A stretch of DNA of 64,000 bases from Pseudonocardia sp. C8. GTDB taxonomy: Bacteria > Actinomycetota > Actinomycetes > Mycobacteriales > Pseudonocardiaceae. Made by a program: the position numbers and the translations under genes. Position 1 is the first letter of the stretch. Each line of letters opens with the position of its first letter. A model generated the notes under the pieces. The model was not told the DNA's origin and made no database searches. It was given only the letters and a program-made list of their open reading frames with translations. Shown in pieces: positions 48,350 to 56,087 of the stretch. The DNA lies in assembly GCF_014267175.1 (NCBI RefSeq), contig NZ_JACMTR010000002.1:5977501-6041500 (forward strand), read 5' to 3'.

Positions 48350-51300
48350 CCGCCGGCCTGCTGACGGGGCCCGCCGTCCTGCGCGGCCGGCGGGCCCCGT
48401 CGCGGGTGCTGTTCGGCCCGCACGAGACGAACCTCGGCAACGCCCGCCGGGAGATCACCGCCGACCACGCGGCGTACTACGCGGCCCGCGCGGCCGGCGG
48501 GGCGGGGCTGATCGTGGTCGAGCCGGCGTCGGTGCACCCCTCCGACCACCCCTACGCCTACGCCCCCGCCGCGTCCGCGGCCGCGCCGGGATGGGTGGCC
48601 GTCGTCGAGGCGTGCCGGCCGTACGGGACCCTCGTGCTCGCCGGGCTCGCGCACGCCGGCGGGCAGGGGACGTCCGCGCACTCCGGGCACCCGCTGTGGG
48701 GGCCGTCCGCCGTCCCGGACGTGGTGACCCGCGAGACCCCGGTCGCGATGGGATCCGCCGAGATCGACGCCGTCGTCCGCGCCTTCGCCGCCGCCGCCCG
48801 GTCCGCCGTGGACTCCGGCGTGGACGGTGTGGAGATCTCCGCGGGGCAGCACTCGCTGCTCCGCCAGTTCTGCTCCGGGCTGACCAACCACCGCACCGAC
48901 GGCTACGGCCGCGACCGCGCGCGGCTCCTGCGCGAGGTCCTGGCCGCGGTCCGGGACGCGATCGGGCCGGCCCCGCTGCTGGCGCTGCGGCTGTGCGTCG
49001 ACGAGCTGGCGCCGTGGGCCGGCATCCGGTTCGGTGACGGCCTCGCACTGGCCCGGGAGGTCACCGGGGACGTCGACCTGCTCGTCCCGGTGGTCGGCAG
49101 CGGCCCGTCCGTCGGCGCGACCCGGCCGGACCTGCACACGCCCGAGGCGTTCCTGCGGGGGCGGTGCGCGGAGGTGCGCAGAGCTGTGGGAGGTGCGGCC
49201 CGGGTCGTGCTGGCCGGGAGCGTCGCATCGGTTTCGGTCGCGTCCGACGCCCTGACCTGCGGAGACGCTGATCTTGTCGAGATGACGAGAGCGCAGATCG
49301 CCGATCCGGGACTGGTCGCGCTCGCCCGCGCCGGGACGCCCGAGCGGATCCGGCCCTGCCTGCTCACGAACGCGCTCGCCGCGGCCCGGGATCCGCGCAA
49401 CCCCGTCGTCGGGGACGAGCTGGAGCCCCGGTCGGGGCACGAGCGCACCGAGCCGCCCGCAGGACCGCGCATGATCGACGATCGGGCACCGGAACCGGCC
49501 GGATCCGGCCGCCTTCCGTGCCCGATCGTCGATCACCCGGCGCCGCGGCCCGTCCTCGTCGTCGGGGGTGGGCCGGCCGGGCTGGAAGCGGCGTGGACCC
49601 TCGCCCTGCGCGGGCACCCGGTCACCGTGCACGAGCGCTCCGACCGGCTGGGCGGGCTGCTGCACGCTGCCGCGGTGCTGCCCGGCCGCGCTCGCCTCGC
49701 GTTGCCCGCAGCCTGGTGGGCGCGCGAGCTCGCCCGGCTCGGCGTCCACGTCGAGCTCTCCTCCGAGGTGGACGACGCCGGCGTCCGTGCCGCCGAGTCG
49801 CGCGGGGAGCTGGTGGTGCTCGCGACCGGGTCACGGCCCGGCCCGCACGGGTACGACGCCGACGTCCCCGTCCTCCCGGCGGCGGAGCTCGCCGGTGCCG
49901 TCGCGGGCGCGCTGCCCGGGCCCGGGCGCGTTCCGCGGAACGCGGCGGACTGCCCGTCGCGTGCGGTCCGGACGGTCCTCGGGGCGCGCGGTGTCCCGAT
50001 GGGCGCGCCGGTGCTGGTCCGGGACCCGCTCGGGGACTGGACCGGGCCGGGCGTCGCGGAGCTGCTGGCGTCGGCCGGGTACGCGGTCACCCTGTCCACG
50101 CCGGACGCCGTCGCCGGGCACCAGCTCGGGCGGTGCGGCGACATGGCACCGGCGAACGCCCGGCTGGAGCGCGCCGGCGTCGTCCGGGCCGTGTTCACCG
50201 AGGTCGGTGGGGTCGCCGGCGGGATCGCCGAGCTCGCCGACGTGCACACCGGTGCGGCGACGCGCGTGGCGTGCGCGGCCGTCGTCGACTGCGGGTCCCG
50301 GCTGCCCGAACGCACCCTCCCGGACGCGCCCGGCCGGTGGAGCGCCGGGGACCGGGTCGCCCCGAGGACGCTCGCCGAGGCCGTCCGGGAGGGCCGCCGC
50401 GTCGCGCTCGGGATCGCCACGGGCCGGGTCGCCGGGGTGGCCGGCGCACGGCCCGCTCCGCGGCCGAACCGTTCCGAGCCGGCCGCTCGGGGAAGCACTG
50501 CCGGCGCGACCGGTGCGCGGGCGGCGACCCCGGCCGGGCTCGGCGCCCCGCTGCGGCTCGGCCGGCGTGAGCTGCGGAACCGCATCGTCTTCACCGCGCA
50601 CCTCACCGGGTTCGCCGAGGGCGGCCTGCCCACTGCGCGGCACGCGGCCTACTACGCGGCCCGGGCTGCGGGCGGCGCCGGGCTGGTGATCACCGAGGAA
50701 CACGCCGTCCACCCGCACGACCGGCCGTACGAGCGGCTGATCCGCGGCCACGACCCGGCCGTGCTGCCGGGCTACCGCCTGCTCACCGAGGCGGTGCGCG
50801 GGCACGGCGCGGTCGTGCTCGCCCAGCTCAACCACAACGGTGCGCAGGGCTCCGGGATGTACTCGCGGGAGCCGGTCGTCGGGCCGTCGGCGCTGCCCGA
50901 CCCGATGTTCCGCGAGGTGCCGTCCGAACTGGACGCGGCCGGGATCGCGGAGATCGTCGCGGGGTTCGCCGACGTCGCGGCGCGATGCGTCGCGGGCGGG
51001 TTCGACGGCGTCGAGCTGCAGTGCTCGCACGCGTCCCTGCTGCGCCTGTTCCTCTCCCCGGCGACGAACCGGCGGACCGACGCGTGGGGTGGCGACCGCG
51101 CCCGCCGGGCCCGGATCGTGCTGGACGCCGTCGCGGCCGTGCGCGAGGCGATCGGGCCGGACCCGGTGCTGGGCCTGCGGATCGGTGCCGACGAGCGCGT
51201 CCCGGGCGGCATCACCCCCGGGGACGGCGCCGATCTGGCCCGCCGCCTCGCCGGGACCGGGATGGTCGACCACCTCACCACCTCGATCGGCGTCGCCACC

Positions 51301-52593
51301 TCGACGCTGCACCTCGTCGAGCCCTCCATGCACACGCCGGCCGGGTACGCCGGGCCGCTCGCCGCGACCCTGCGCCGCGCCGTTTGGGCCGCCGGTGCGG
51401 ACATCCCGGTGATCGGTGTCGGCCGCTTCACGACCCCGGACCAGGCGGCGGCCGCGCTGGAGCGCGCCGAGTGCGACCTGGTCGGCGTCACCCGCGGACA
51501 GATCGCGGATCCCGGGTTCGCGGCCAAGGCGCTGGTCGGGCGCCCGGTGCGCCGCTGTGTCGGGTGCAACCAGGACTGCATCGGGCGGGTGGGGATGAAC
51601 CTGCCCCTGGGGTGCGTGGTGAACCCCGAGGCGGGGCGCGAGCGGCTCGTGCTCGCGGGCCCGGCTGCGACCGCGGCGTCCGGCCCGGCCGCGACCGGTC
51701 CGCTGCTGCACGGGCGCGGCGCCACCGGCTCCGGCGGGCGCGGCGCCCGGCGGGTGCTCGTGGTCGGCGCCGGGCCGGCGGGGCTGTCCGCCGCCGCGTC
51801 GCTCGCCGGCCGGGGCCACCGGGTGCTGCTCGCCGAACGCGCCGAGGGACCCGGCGGGCGGCTCACCCTCGCCGCGGCCGCACCCGGCCGTGCGGAGCTG
51901 GGGAACGTGGTCGCCGACCTGGTGCGCGCGGCGGAGGAGGCAGGCGCCGAGGTCCGGTACGGGACCGGGGTGGACGCCGAGGTCGTCGCCGAGCACGGCC
52001 CGGACGCCGTCGTGCTCGCGACCGGGGCGGAGCCGGCCGTGCCGCACTGGGACCCGGACCGGCTGACGGTCCCGGCCGACGACGTCCTGGCCGGGGCCCG
52101 GCTCCCGGCCGGAGCGGTGCTCGTCGTCGACGGGACCGGGTTCCACGAGGCGACCTCGACCGCCGAGCTGCTCGCGGCCCGGGGGCACGACGTCGAGATC
52201 GTCACGGCGGCACTCGTCGTCGGCCAGGATCTCGGGCTCACCCTGGACCGCGAGGGCTTCCGGCGGCGCGCGCACGCCGCCGGGATCCGCTGCCGCACCG
52301 ACCGGGTGGTGCTGGGGGTGGCGCGTACCGGTGAGCAGAGCAGGACGGTCGAGCTCCTGCACCACCCGACCGGGCGCACCGAGCGCCGCGAGGTCGCCGC
52401 GGTCGTCACCGCCCTGCCCGCGGTGCCCCGCGTGCTGCAGTGCGCCGGGCGGTTCCGGTCCGACCCCGGCGGCGGTCCTCCCCGGCCGGGTGGGCCCCGT
52501 ACGGTCGTCCGGATCGGGGACGCCCTTGCCCCGCGCCGCGTCGACGCGGCGATCCGGGAGGGAGCAAGTGTCTTGACCTGTAGTCAAGTCTAG
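48307..52593 (+). CDS. Fused tandem FadH/OYE-family oxidoreductase of the mycofactocin locus
   Basis: One uninterrupted frame of about 1,428 residues made of two 2,4-dienoyl-CoA reductase-like modules. Module 1: OYE TIM barrel (about 30-370) and FAD/NAD domain with VVGGGPAGLEAAW (about 418). An Ala/Gly/Pro linker (about 710-745) follows. Module 2: OYE barrel with QLNHNGAQGSGMYSREPVVGPSALP, the 4Fe-4S set RRCVGCNQDCIGR...CVVNP, and VVGAGPAGLSAAA. Module 1 lacks the Fe-S cysteines (RPCLLTNALAAARDPRNP). In other mycofactocin loci two separate genes of this class (OYE 1 and 2) occur. Start uncertain: GTG 48307 overlaps mftC; the next GTG (48406) would trim the barrel. Confidence 0.85.
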   Translation: MRREPAGRVQPRALTAGLLTGPAVLRGRRAPSRVLFGPHETNLGNARREITADHAAYYAARAAGGAGLIVVEPASVHPSDHPYAYAPAASAAAPGWVAVVEACRPYGTLVLAGLAHAGGQGTSAHSGHPLWGPSAVPDVVTRETPVAMGSAEIDAVVRAFAAAARSAVDSGVDGVEISAGQHSLLRQFCSGLTNHRTDGYGRDRARLLREVLAAVRDAIGPAPLLALRLCVDELAPWAGIRFGDGLALAREVTGDVDLLVPVVGSGPSVGATRPDLHTPEAFLRGRCAEVRRAVGGAARVVLAGSVASVSVASDALTCGDADLVEMTRAQIADPGLVALARAGTPERIRPCLLTNALAAARDPRNPVVGDELEPRSGHERTEPPAGPRMIDDRAPEPAGSGRLPCPIVDHPAPRPVLVVGGGPAGLEAAWTLALRGHPVTVHERSDRLGGLLHAAAVLPGRARLALPAAWWARELARLGVHVELSSEVDDAGVRAAESRGELVVLATGSRPGPHGYDADVPVLPAAELAGAVAGALPGPGRVPRNAADCPSRAVRTVLGARGVPMGAPVLVRDPLGDWTGPGVAELLASAGYAVTLSTPDAVAGHQLGRCGDMAPANARLERAGVVRAVFTEVGGVAGGIAELADVHTGAATRVACAAVVDCGSRLPERTLPDAPGRWSAGDRVAPRTLAEAVREGRRVALGIATGRVAGVAGARPAPRPNRSEPAARGSTAGATGARAATPAGLGAPLRLGRRELRNRIVFTAHLTGFAEGGLPTARHAAYYAARAAGGAGLVITEEHAVHPHDRPYERLIRGHDPAVLPGYRLLTEAVRGHGAVVLAQLNHNGAQGSGMYSREPVVGPSALPDPMFREVPSELDAAGIAEIVAGFADVAARCVAGGFDGVELQCSHASLLRLFLSPATNRRTDAWGGDRARRARIVLDAVAAVREAIGPDPVLGLRIGADERVPGGITPGDGADLARRLAGTGMVDHLTTSIGVATSTLHLVEPSMHTPAGYAGPLAATLRRAVWAAGADIPVIGVGRFTTPDQAAAALERAECDLVGVTRGQIADPGFAAKALVGRPVRRCVGCNQDCIGRVGMNLPLGCVVNPEAGRERLVLAGPAATAASGPAATGPLLHGRGATGSGGRGARRVLVVGAGPAGLSAAASLAGRGHRVLLAERAEGPGGRLTLAAAAPGRAELGNVVADLVRAAEEAGAEVRYGTGVDAEVVAEHGPDAVVLATGAEPAVPHWDPDRLTVPADDVLAGARLPAGAVLVVDGTGFHEATSTAELLAARGHDVEIVTAALVVGQDLGLTLDREGFRRRAHAAGIRCRTDRVVLGVARTGEQSRTVELLHHPTGRTERREVAAVVTALPAVPRVLQCAGRFRSDPGGGPPRPGGPRTVVRIGDALAPRRVDAAIREGASVLTCSQV

Positions 52594-52600
52594 ATTCTAG
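52572..52600. promoter_or_regulatory. Adjacent inverted repeats before the MFS gene, putative operator
   Basis: CTTGAC-N5-GTCAAG (52572-52588), directly followed by CTAGATTCTAG (52590-52600). Both are perfect palindromes in an otherwise GC-rich region, 11-39 nt before the MFS start. They overlap the end of the fused oxidoreductase gene. Likely target of a TetR/MarR/MerR-type regulator encoded elsewhere. Confidence 0.6.
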
Positions 52601-52610
52601 CGTCCCCGCC

Positions 52611-54128
52611 ATGCCGACCGAACCTCTCGCCGCCGCCGACCGTGCCGGGCCCCGCGCCTGGATCGGGCTGGCCGTGCTCGCCCTGCCCCTGCTCGTCCTC
52701 GCGCTCGACGTCAGCGTCCTCTACCTTGCGGCGCCGACGCTGGCCGCGGACCTGCAGCCGTCGGCCACCCAGCAGCTGTGGATCCTCGACATCTACGGCT
52801 TCCTGATCGCCGGGTTCCTCATCACCATGGGTGGCCTGGGCGATCGCATCGGGCGCCGCCGGCTGTTGCTGGCCGGGGCGGCGGCGTTCGCGCTCGCCTC
52901 GGTCGTCGCTGCGTTCGCGCCCACCGCCGAGCTGCTGATCGCGGCCCGCGCGCTGCTCGGCGTCGCGGGAGCGACCCTCATGCCCTCGACGCTCGGGCTG
53001 ATCTCGACGATGTTCCCCGACCCGGGCCGGCGCCGGTTCGCGGTCGCGGTGTGGATGACGACCTTCTCGGCCGGTATCGCGCTCGGCCCGCTGATCGGTG
53101 GCGTCGTGCTCGACGCGTTCTGGTGGGGCGCGGTGTTCCTGCTCGGTGTCCCGCCGATGCTGCTGCTCCTGGCGGTGGGCCGGTGGTTGCTGCCGGAGGA
53201 GCGCGGGACCGGGACCGGCCGTCCGGACATGCCGAGCGTGGGGCTCTCGCTCGCGACGATGCTGCCGCTGGTCCTCGCGGTGAAGGACCTCGCCGCGTAC
53301 GGCCCCGACCTGCAGGTACTGATCGCTGCGCTGGTCGGCATGCTGGCAGGTGTCCTGTTCGTGCGGCGGCAGCGGCGGCTCCCGGACCCGTTGCTGGACA
53401 TCGCGTTGTTCACCCGCCCGGCGTTCACCGCCGCCGTGGCGGTGCTCCTGATCGGACTGGTCGCGGTGAACGGGCTGTTCTTCGTCCTGCCGCAGTACCT
53501 GCAGCTGGTGGAGGGCACCTCGGCGCTGGTCGCCGGCGTCTGGATGCTGCCGCTCGCCGGGGTCAACGTGGCCGGCTCGTTGCTCACGCCCGCGCTCACC
53601 CGGCGGTTCAGCGTGTCGGCGGTGGTCGCGGCCTCCGCCGGGACGGCCGCGCTCGGTGCGCTGCTGGTCGGGCTGACCGGTACCGGCTCCGGCCCGGTCG
53701 CGCTGGTCGCGCTGATGTGCGGCACGGTGCTCGGGCTGAGCCCCATCGGCGTGCTGGCCACCGACCTGGTGATCGGGTCGGTGCCGACCGCACGGGCCGG
53801 GTCGGCGGCGTCGATCTCGGAGACCGCCGGGGAGCTGGGGGTGGCGCTGGGCGTCGCCGTCACCGGGAGCGTGCTGACCGCCGTCTACACCGGACGGCTG
53901 GTGGTCCCGCCCGGGGTACCGGCCGTGGCCGCCGCCCGGTCCGGGGAGAGCCTGGCCGGTGCGGTGACCGCGGCCGGGGAGCTCCCCGGCGATCTCGCCG
54001 GAGCGCTCCTCTCGTCGGCCCGGGAGGCGTTCGGCGCCGGGCTCTCCGCGGTCGGCCTGCTCGGGGCGGGCCTGCTGCTGGGTGCGGTCGCGCTGGCACT
54101 GACCGCGCTGCGCCGGACCGGTGCGTGA
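52611..54128 (+). CDS. MFS drug-resistance-type transporter (DHA2, 14 helices)
   Basis: 505 residues, about 14 membrane helices. DHA2 signatures LDVSVLYLAAPTLAADLQPS, the GDRIGRRRLL loop, and SPIGVLATDLVIGSVP in the second half. ATG at 52611. Stop overlaps mftE by 4 nt (GTGA), so it is in the mycofactocin transcription unit, perhaps exporting a product or toxic intermediate. The substrate is unknown. Confidence 0.9.
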   Translation: MPTEPLAAADRAGPRAWIGLAVLALPLLVLALDVSVLYLAAPTLAADLQPSATQQLWILDIYGFLIAGFLITMGGLGDRIGRRRLLLAGAAAFALASVVAAFAPTAELLIAARALLGVAGATLMPSTLGLISTMFPDPGRRRFAVAVWMTTFSAGIALGPLIGGVVLDAFWWGAVFLLGVPPMLLLLAVGRWLLPEERGTGTGRPDMPSVGLSLATMLPLVLAVKDLAAYGPDLQVLIAALVGMLAGVLFVRRQRRLPDPLLDIALFTRPAFTAAVAVLLIGLVAVNGLFFVLPQYLQLVEGTSALVAGVWMLPLAGVNVAGSLLTPALTRRFSVSAVVAASAGTAALGALLVGLTGTGSGPVALVALMCGTVLGLSPIGVLATDLVIGSVPTARAGSAASISETAGELGVALGVAVTGSVLTAVYTGRLVVPPGVPAVAAARSGESLAGAVTAAGELPGDLAGALLSSAREAFGAGLSAVGLLGAGLLLGAVALALTALRRTGA

Positions 54129-54862
54129 CCGGGCAGGCTGTACCCGTGCTGCTCGCGGATCTGACGTGGACGGACCTCGTGGACCGGCCGTGCACCCTGC
54201 TGGTCCCGGTCGGCTCGACCGAGCAGCACGGACCGCACCTGCCGCTGGGCACCGACACCGCCGTCGCGTCCGCGGTCGGGACGGCCCTGCAGGCGGGCGA
54301 CCCGGCACTGGTGCTGGCCCCGGCGCTGGCCTACGGCGCGGCCGGGGAGCACGAGGGGTTCCCGGGGACGGTCTCCATCGGGGAGGAGGCGCTGCGCACC
54401 GTGCTGGTCGAGTACGGCCGGTCGGCCTGCCGGTGGGCCACACGGCTGGTGCTGCTCAACGGGCACGGCGGCAACGTGGCGGCACTGACCGCGGCCGTGA
54501 CCCGGCTGCGCGGGGAGGGGCGCGACGCCGCCTGGCTTCCGTGCGTGGCCAGGGTCCCGGGGGTTCCGCTGGACGCGCACGCCGGGCGCTACGAGACGTC
54601 GCTGCTGGCGCACCTGGACCCGGACCGGGTCCGCACCGACCGGGCGGTCGCCGGCGACACCCGGCCGCTGCGCGAGGTGATCGACGCGTTGCAGGCGCGC
54701 GGTGTCGCGGCCGTCAGCCCGAACGGCGTGCTGGGGGACCCGGCCGGGGCGTCCGCCGGGGAGGGTCGGGAGCTGCTGACGGCGATCGTCGCGGCCGCGC
54801 GCGCGGCGATCGCCGTCTGGGAGCCCGACCCGGGCACCGGGCGGCTCCGGGTCCCCCGGTGA
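54125..54862 (+). CDS. mftE: Mycofactocin precursor peptidase MftE (creatininase family)
   Basis: 245 residues. Creatininase-fold metal motifs VPVGSTEQHGPHLPLGTDT, EHEGFPGTVSIG and LLNGHGGNVAAL. Releases the modified Val-Tyr dipeptide from MftA. GTG at 54125 overlaps the MFS stop. Normally mftD lies between mftC and mftE; here it does not. Confidence 0.95.
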   Translation: MTGQAVPVLLADLTWTDLVDRPCTLLVPVGSTEQHGPHLPLGTDTAVASAVGTALQAGDPALVLAPALAYGAAGEHEGFPGTVSIGEEALRTVLVEYGRSACRWATRLVLLNGHGGNVAALTAAVTRLRGEGRDAAWLPCVARVPGVPLDAHAGRYETSLLAHLDPDRVRTDRAVAGDTRPLREVIDALQARGVAAVSPNGVLGDPAGASAGEGRELLTAIVAAARAAIAVWEPDPGTGRLRVPR

Positions 54863-54872
54863 GCGTCCGGGG

Positions 54873-55997
54873 TCAGCGCACGAGCAGCGGGACGAGCTGC
54901 TCGGCCGCGGTGAACGACCCGTGCTGCCCGGGGAACGACGACAGGTAGGGCTCGGCCTGCCGCCGCACCACGGCCGCCGTGCCGTGCAGCGCGGCCACGA
55001 CGTCGCCGATCCGGTCCTGCACCCGGTCCCCGACCGGGCCGAACCAGCCCTCGGCGACCGCCTCCTCCCGGGAGACCACCCGGGCGTCCTCGCCGAGCGT
55101 CGCGCGCCAGGCCGCCAGCACGTCGTCGGTCGCGCCCGGGCGGGCGTAGACGTGCCGGGCACGCGGGTCGCCGCCGAGCAGCGCGACGCCGTCCTGCAGC
55201 GCCGGTTCGGCGTCGGCGTCGACGATCCGGTCGACCGTGACCATCCCGTGGTCACCGGTGACGGCGAACAGCGTCCCCGGCGGGAGCACCTCGAGCAGCA
55301 TCCCGGCCAGCGTGTCGATCTGGCGGAGCTGCCAGCGCCACGCCGGCGTCCCGGGGCCGTACAGGTGGCCGACCTTGTCCAGGTCGGCGTGGTAGGCGTA
55401 GACGAGCCGCGGGCCGGGCCCGTCCAGACCCGACAGGATCTCGGTGGCGAGGTCGCCGAGCGCGGCCACACCCCGGTACTCGCCACCCCGCAGGCCCGAC
55501 CGGGTGAGCCCGGACGTCCGGAACTCCAGAGGGGACACCGACCGCACGGTGACACCCGCCGCCGCGGCCCGTTCCAGGACGGTCGGTTCGGGCTGCACCT
55601 GCTCCGGGACGAGCTTGTCCCGCAGGTCCTTGCGGTCCTCCGACCAGCCGAGCGCGTCGAGGAGCCTGCCGTCCACCCGGAACCGGAGCCCGAGCGTGCC
55701 GTGCGCGCCCGGCGGGAGCCCGGTGCCCAGCGAGGTGAGGCTGATCGGGGTCGTCGAGGGGAACCCGACGGTCAGCGGGCCGGCGTCGGCGAGCCCGGCC
55801 AGCACCGGTGCGTCCTCGGCGTGCGCGTGCAGCAGCTCGTGGCCCAGGCCGTCGACGAGGAGCAGGGCCGCGGCCCGCGCGGGCGGCAGCGCGAAGGCGG
55901 GTGGGCGCTCGTCGAGGGGCGCGCCGATCGCGTGCAGCAGGGCGGGGAGGACGTCGGCCAGGGTCGCGACACCGTAGCGGGGCAGGAGGGCGGTCAT
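54873..55997 (-). CDS. Alkaline phosphatase-superfamily nucleotide pyrophosphatase/phosphodiesterase
   Basis: 374 residues. Metal-binding LLLVDGLGHELL near 48-58, catalytic-Ser/Thr region FPSTTPISLTSLGTGLPPG, YAYHADLDKVGHLYG and TGDHGMVTVD. These are the metal ligands of type I phosphodiesterases. ATG at 55997. Lies opposite to and between mftE and mftF, only 10 nt from the mftE stop. Substrate unknown. Confidence 0.9.
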   Translation of the reverse strand: MTALLPRYGVATLADVLPALLHAIGAPLDERPPAFALPPARAAALLLVDGLGHELLHAHAEDAPVLAGLADAGPLTVGFPSTTPISLTSLGTGLPPGAHGTLGLRFRVDGRLLDALGWSEDRKDLRDKLVPEQVQPEPTVLERAAAAGVTVRSVSPLEFRTSGLTRSGLRGGEYRGVAALGDLATEILSGLDGPGPRLVYAYHADLDKVGHLYGPGTPAWRWQLRQIDTLAGMLLEVLPPGTLFAVTGDHGMVTVDRIVDADAEPALQDGVALLGGDPRARHVYARPGATDDVLAAWRATLGEDARVVSREEAVAEGWFGPVGDRVQDRIGDVVAALHGTAAVVRRQAEPYLSSFPGQHGSFTAAEQLVPLLVR

Positions 55998-56087
55998 GCG
56001 ACGAGTGTGCGGGGGAGGGAGGTGTTGCGCGATCGCCGGCGCATCCGGGTGTCGACCCGGGAGCGGCCGGGATGGAAGGCTCGCCCG

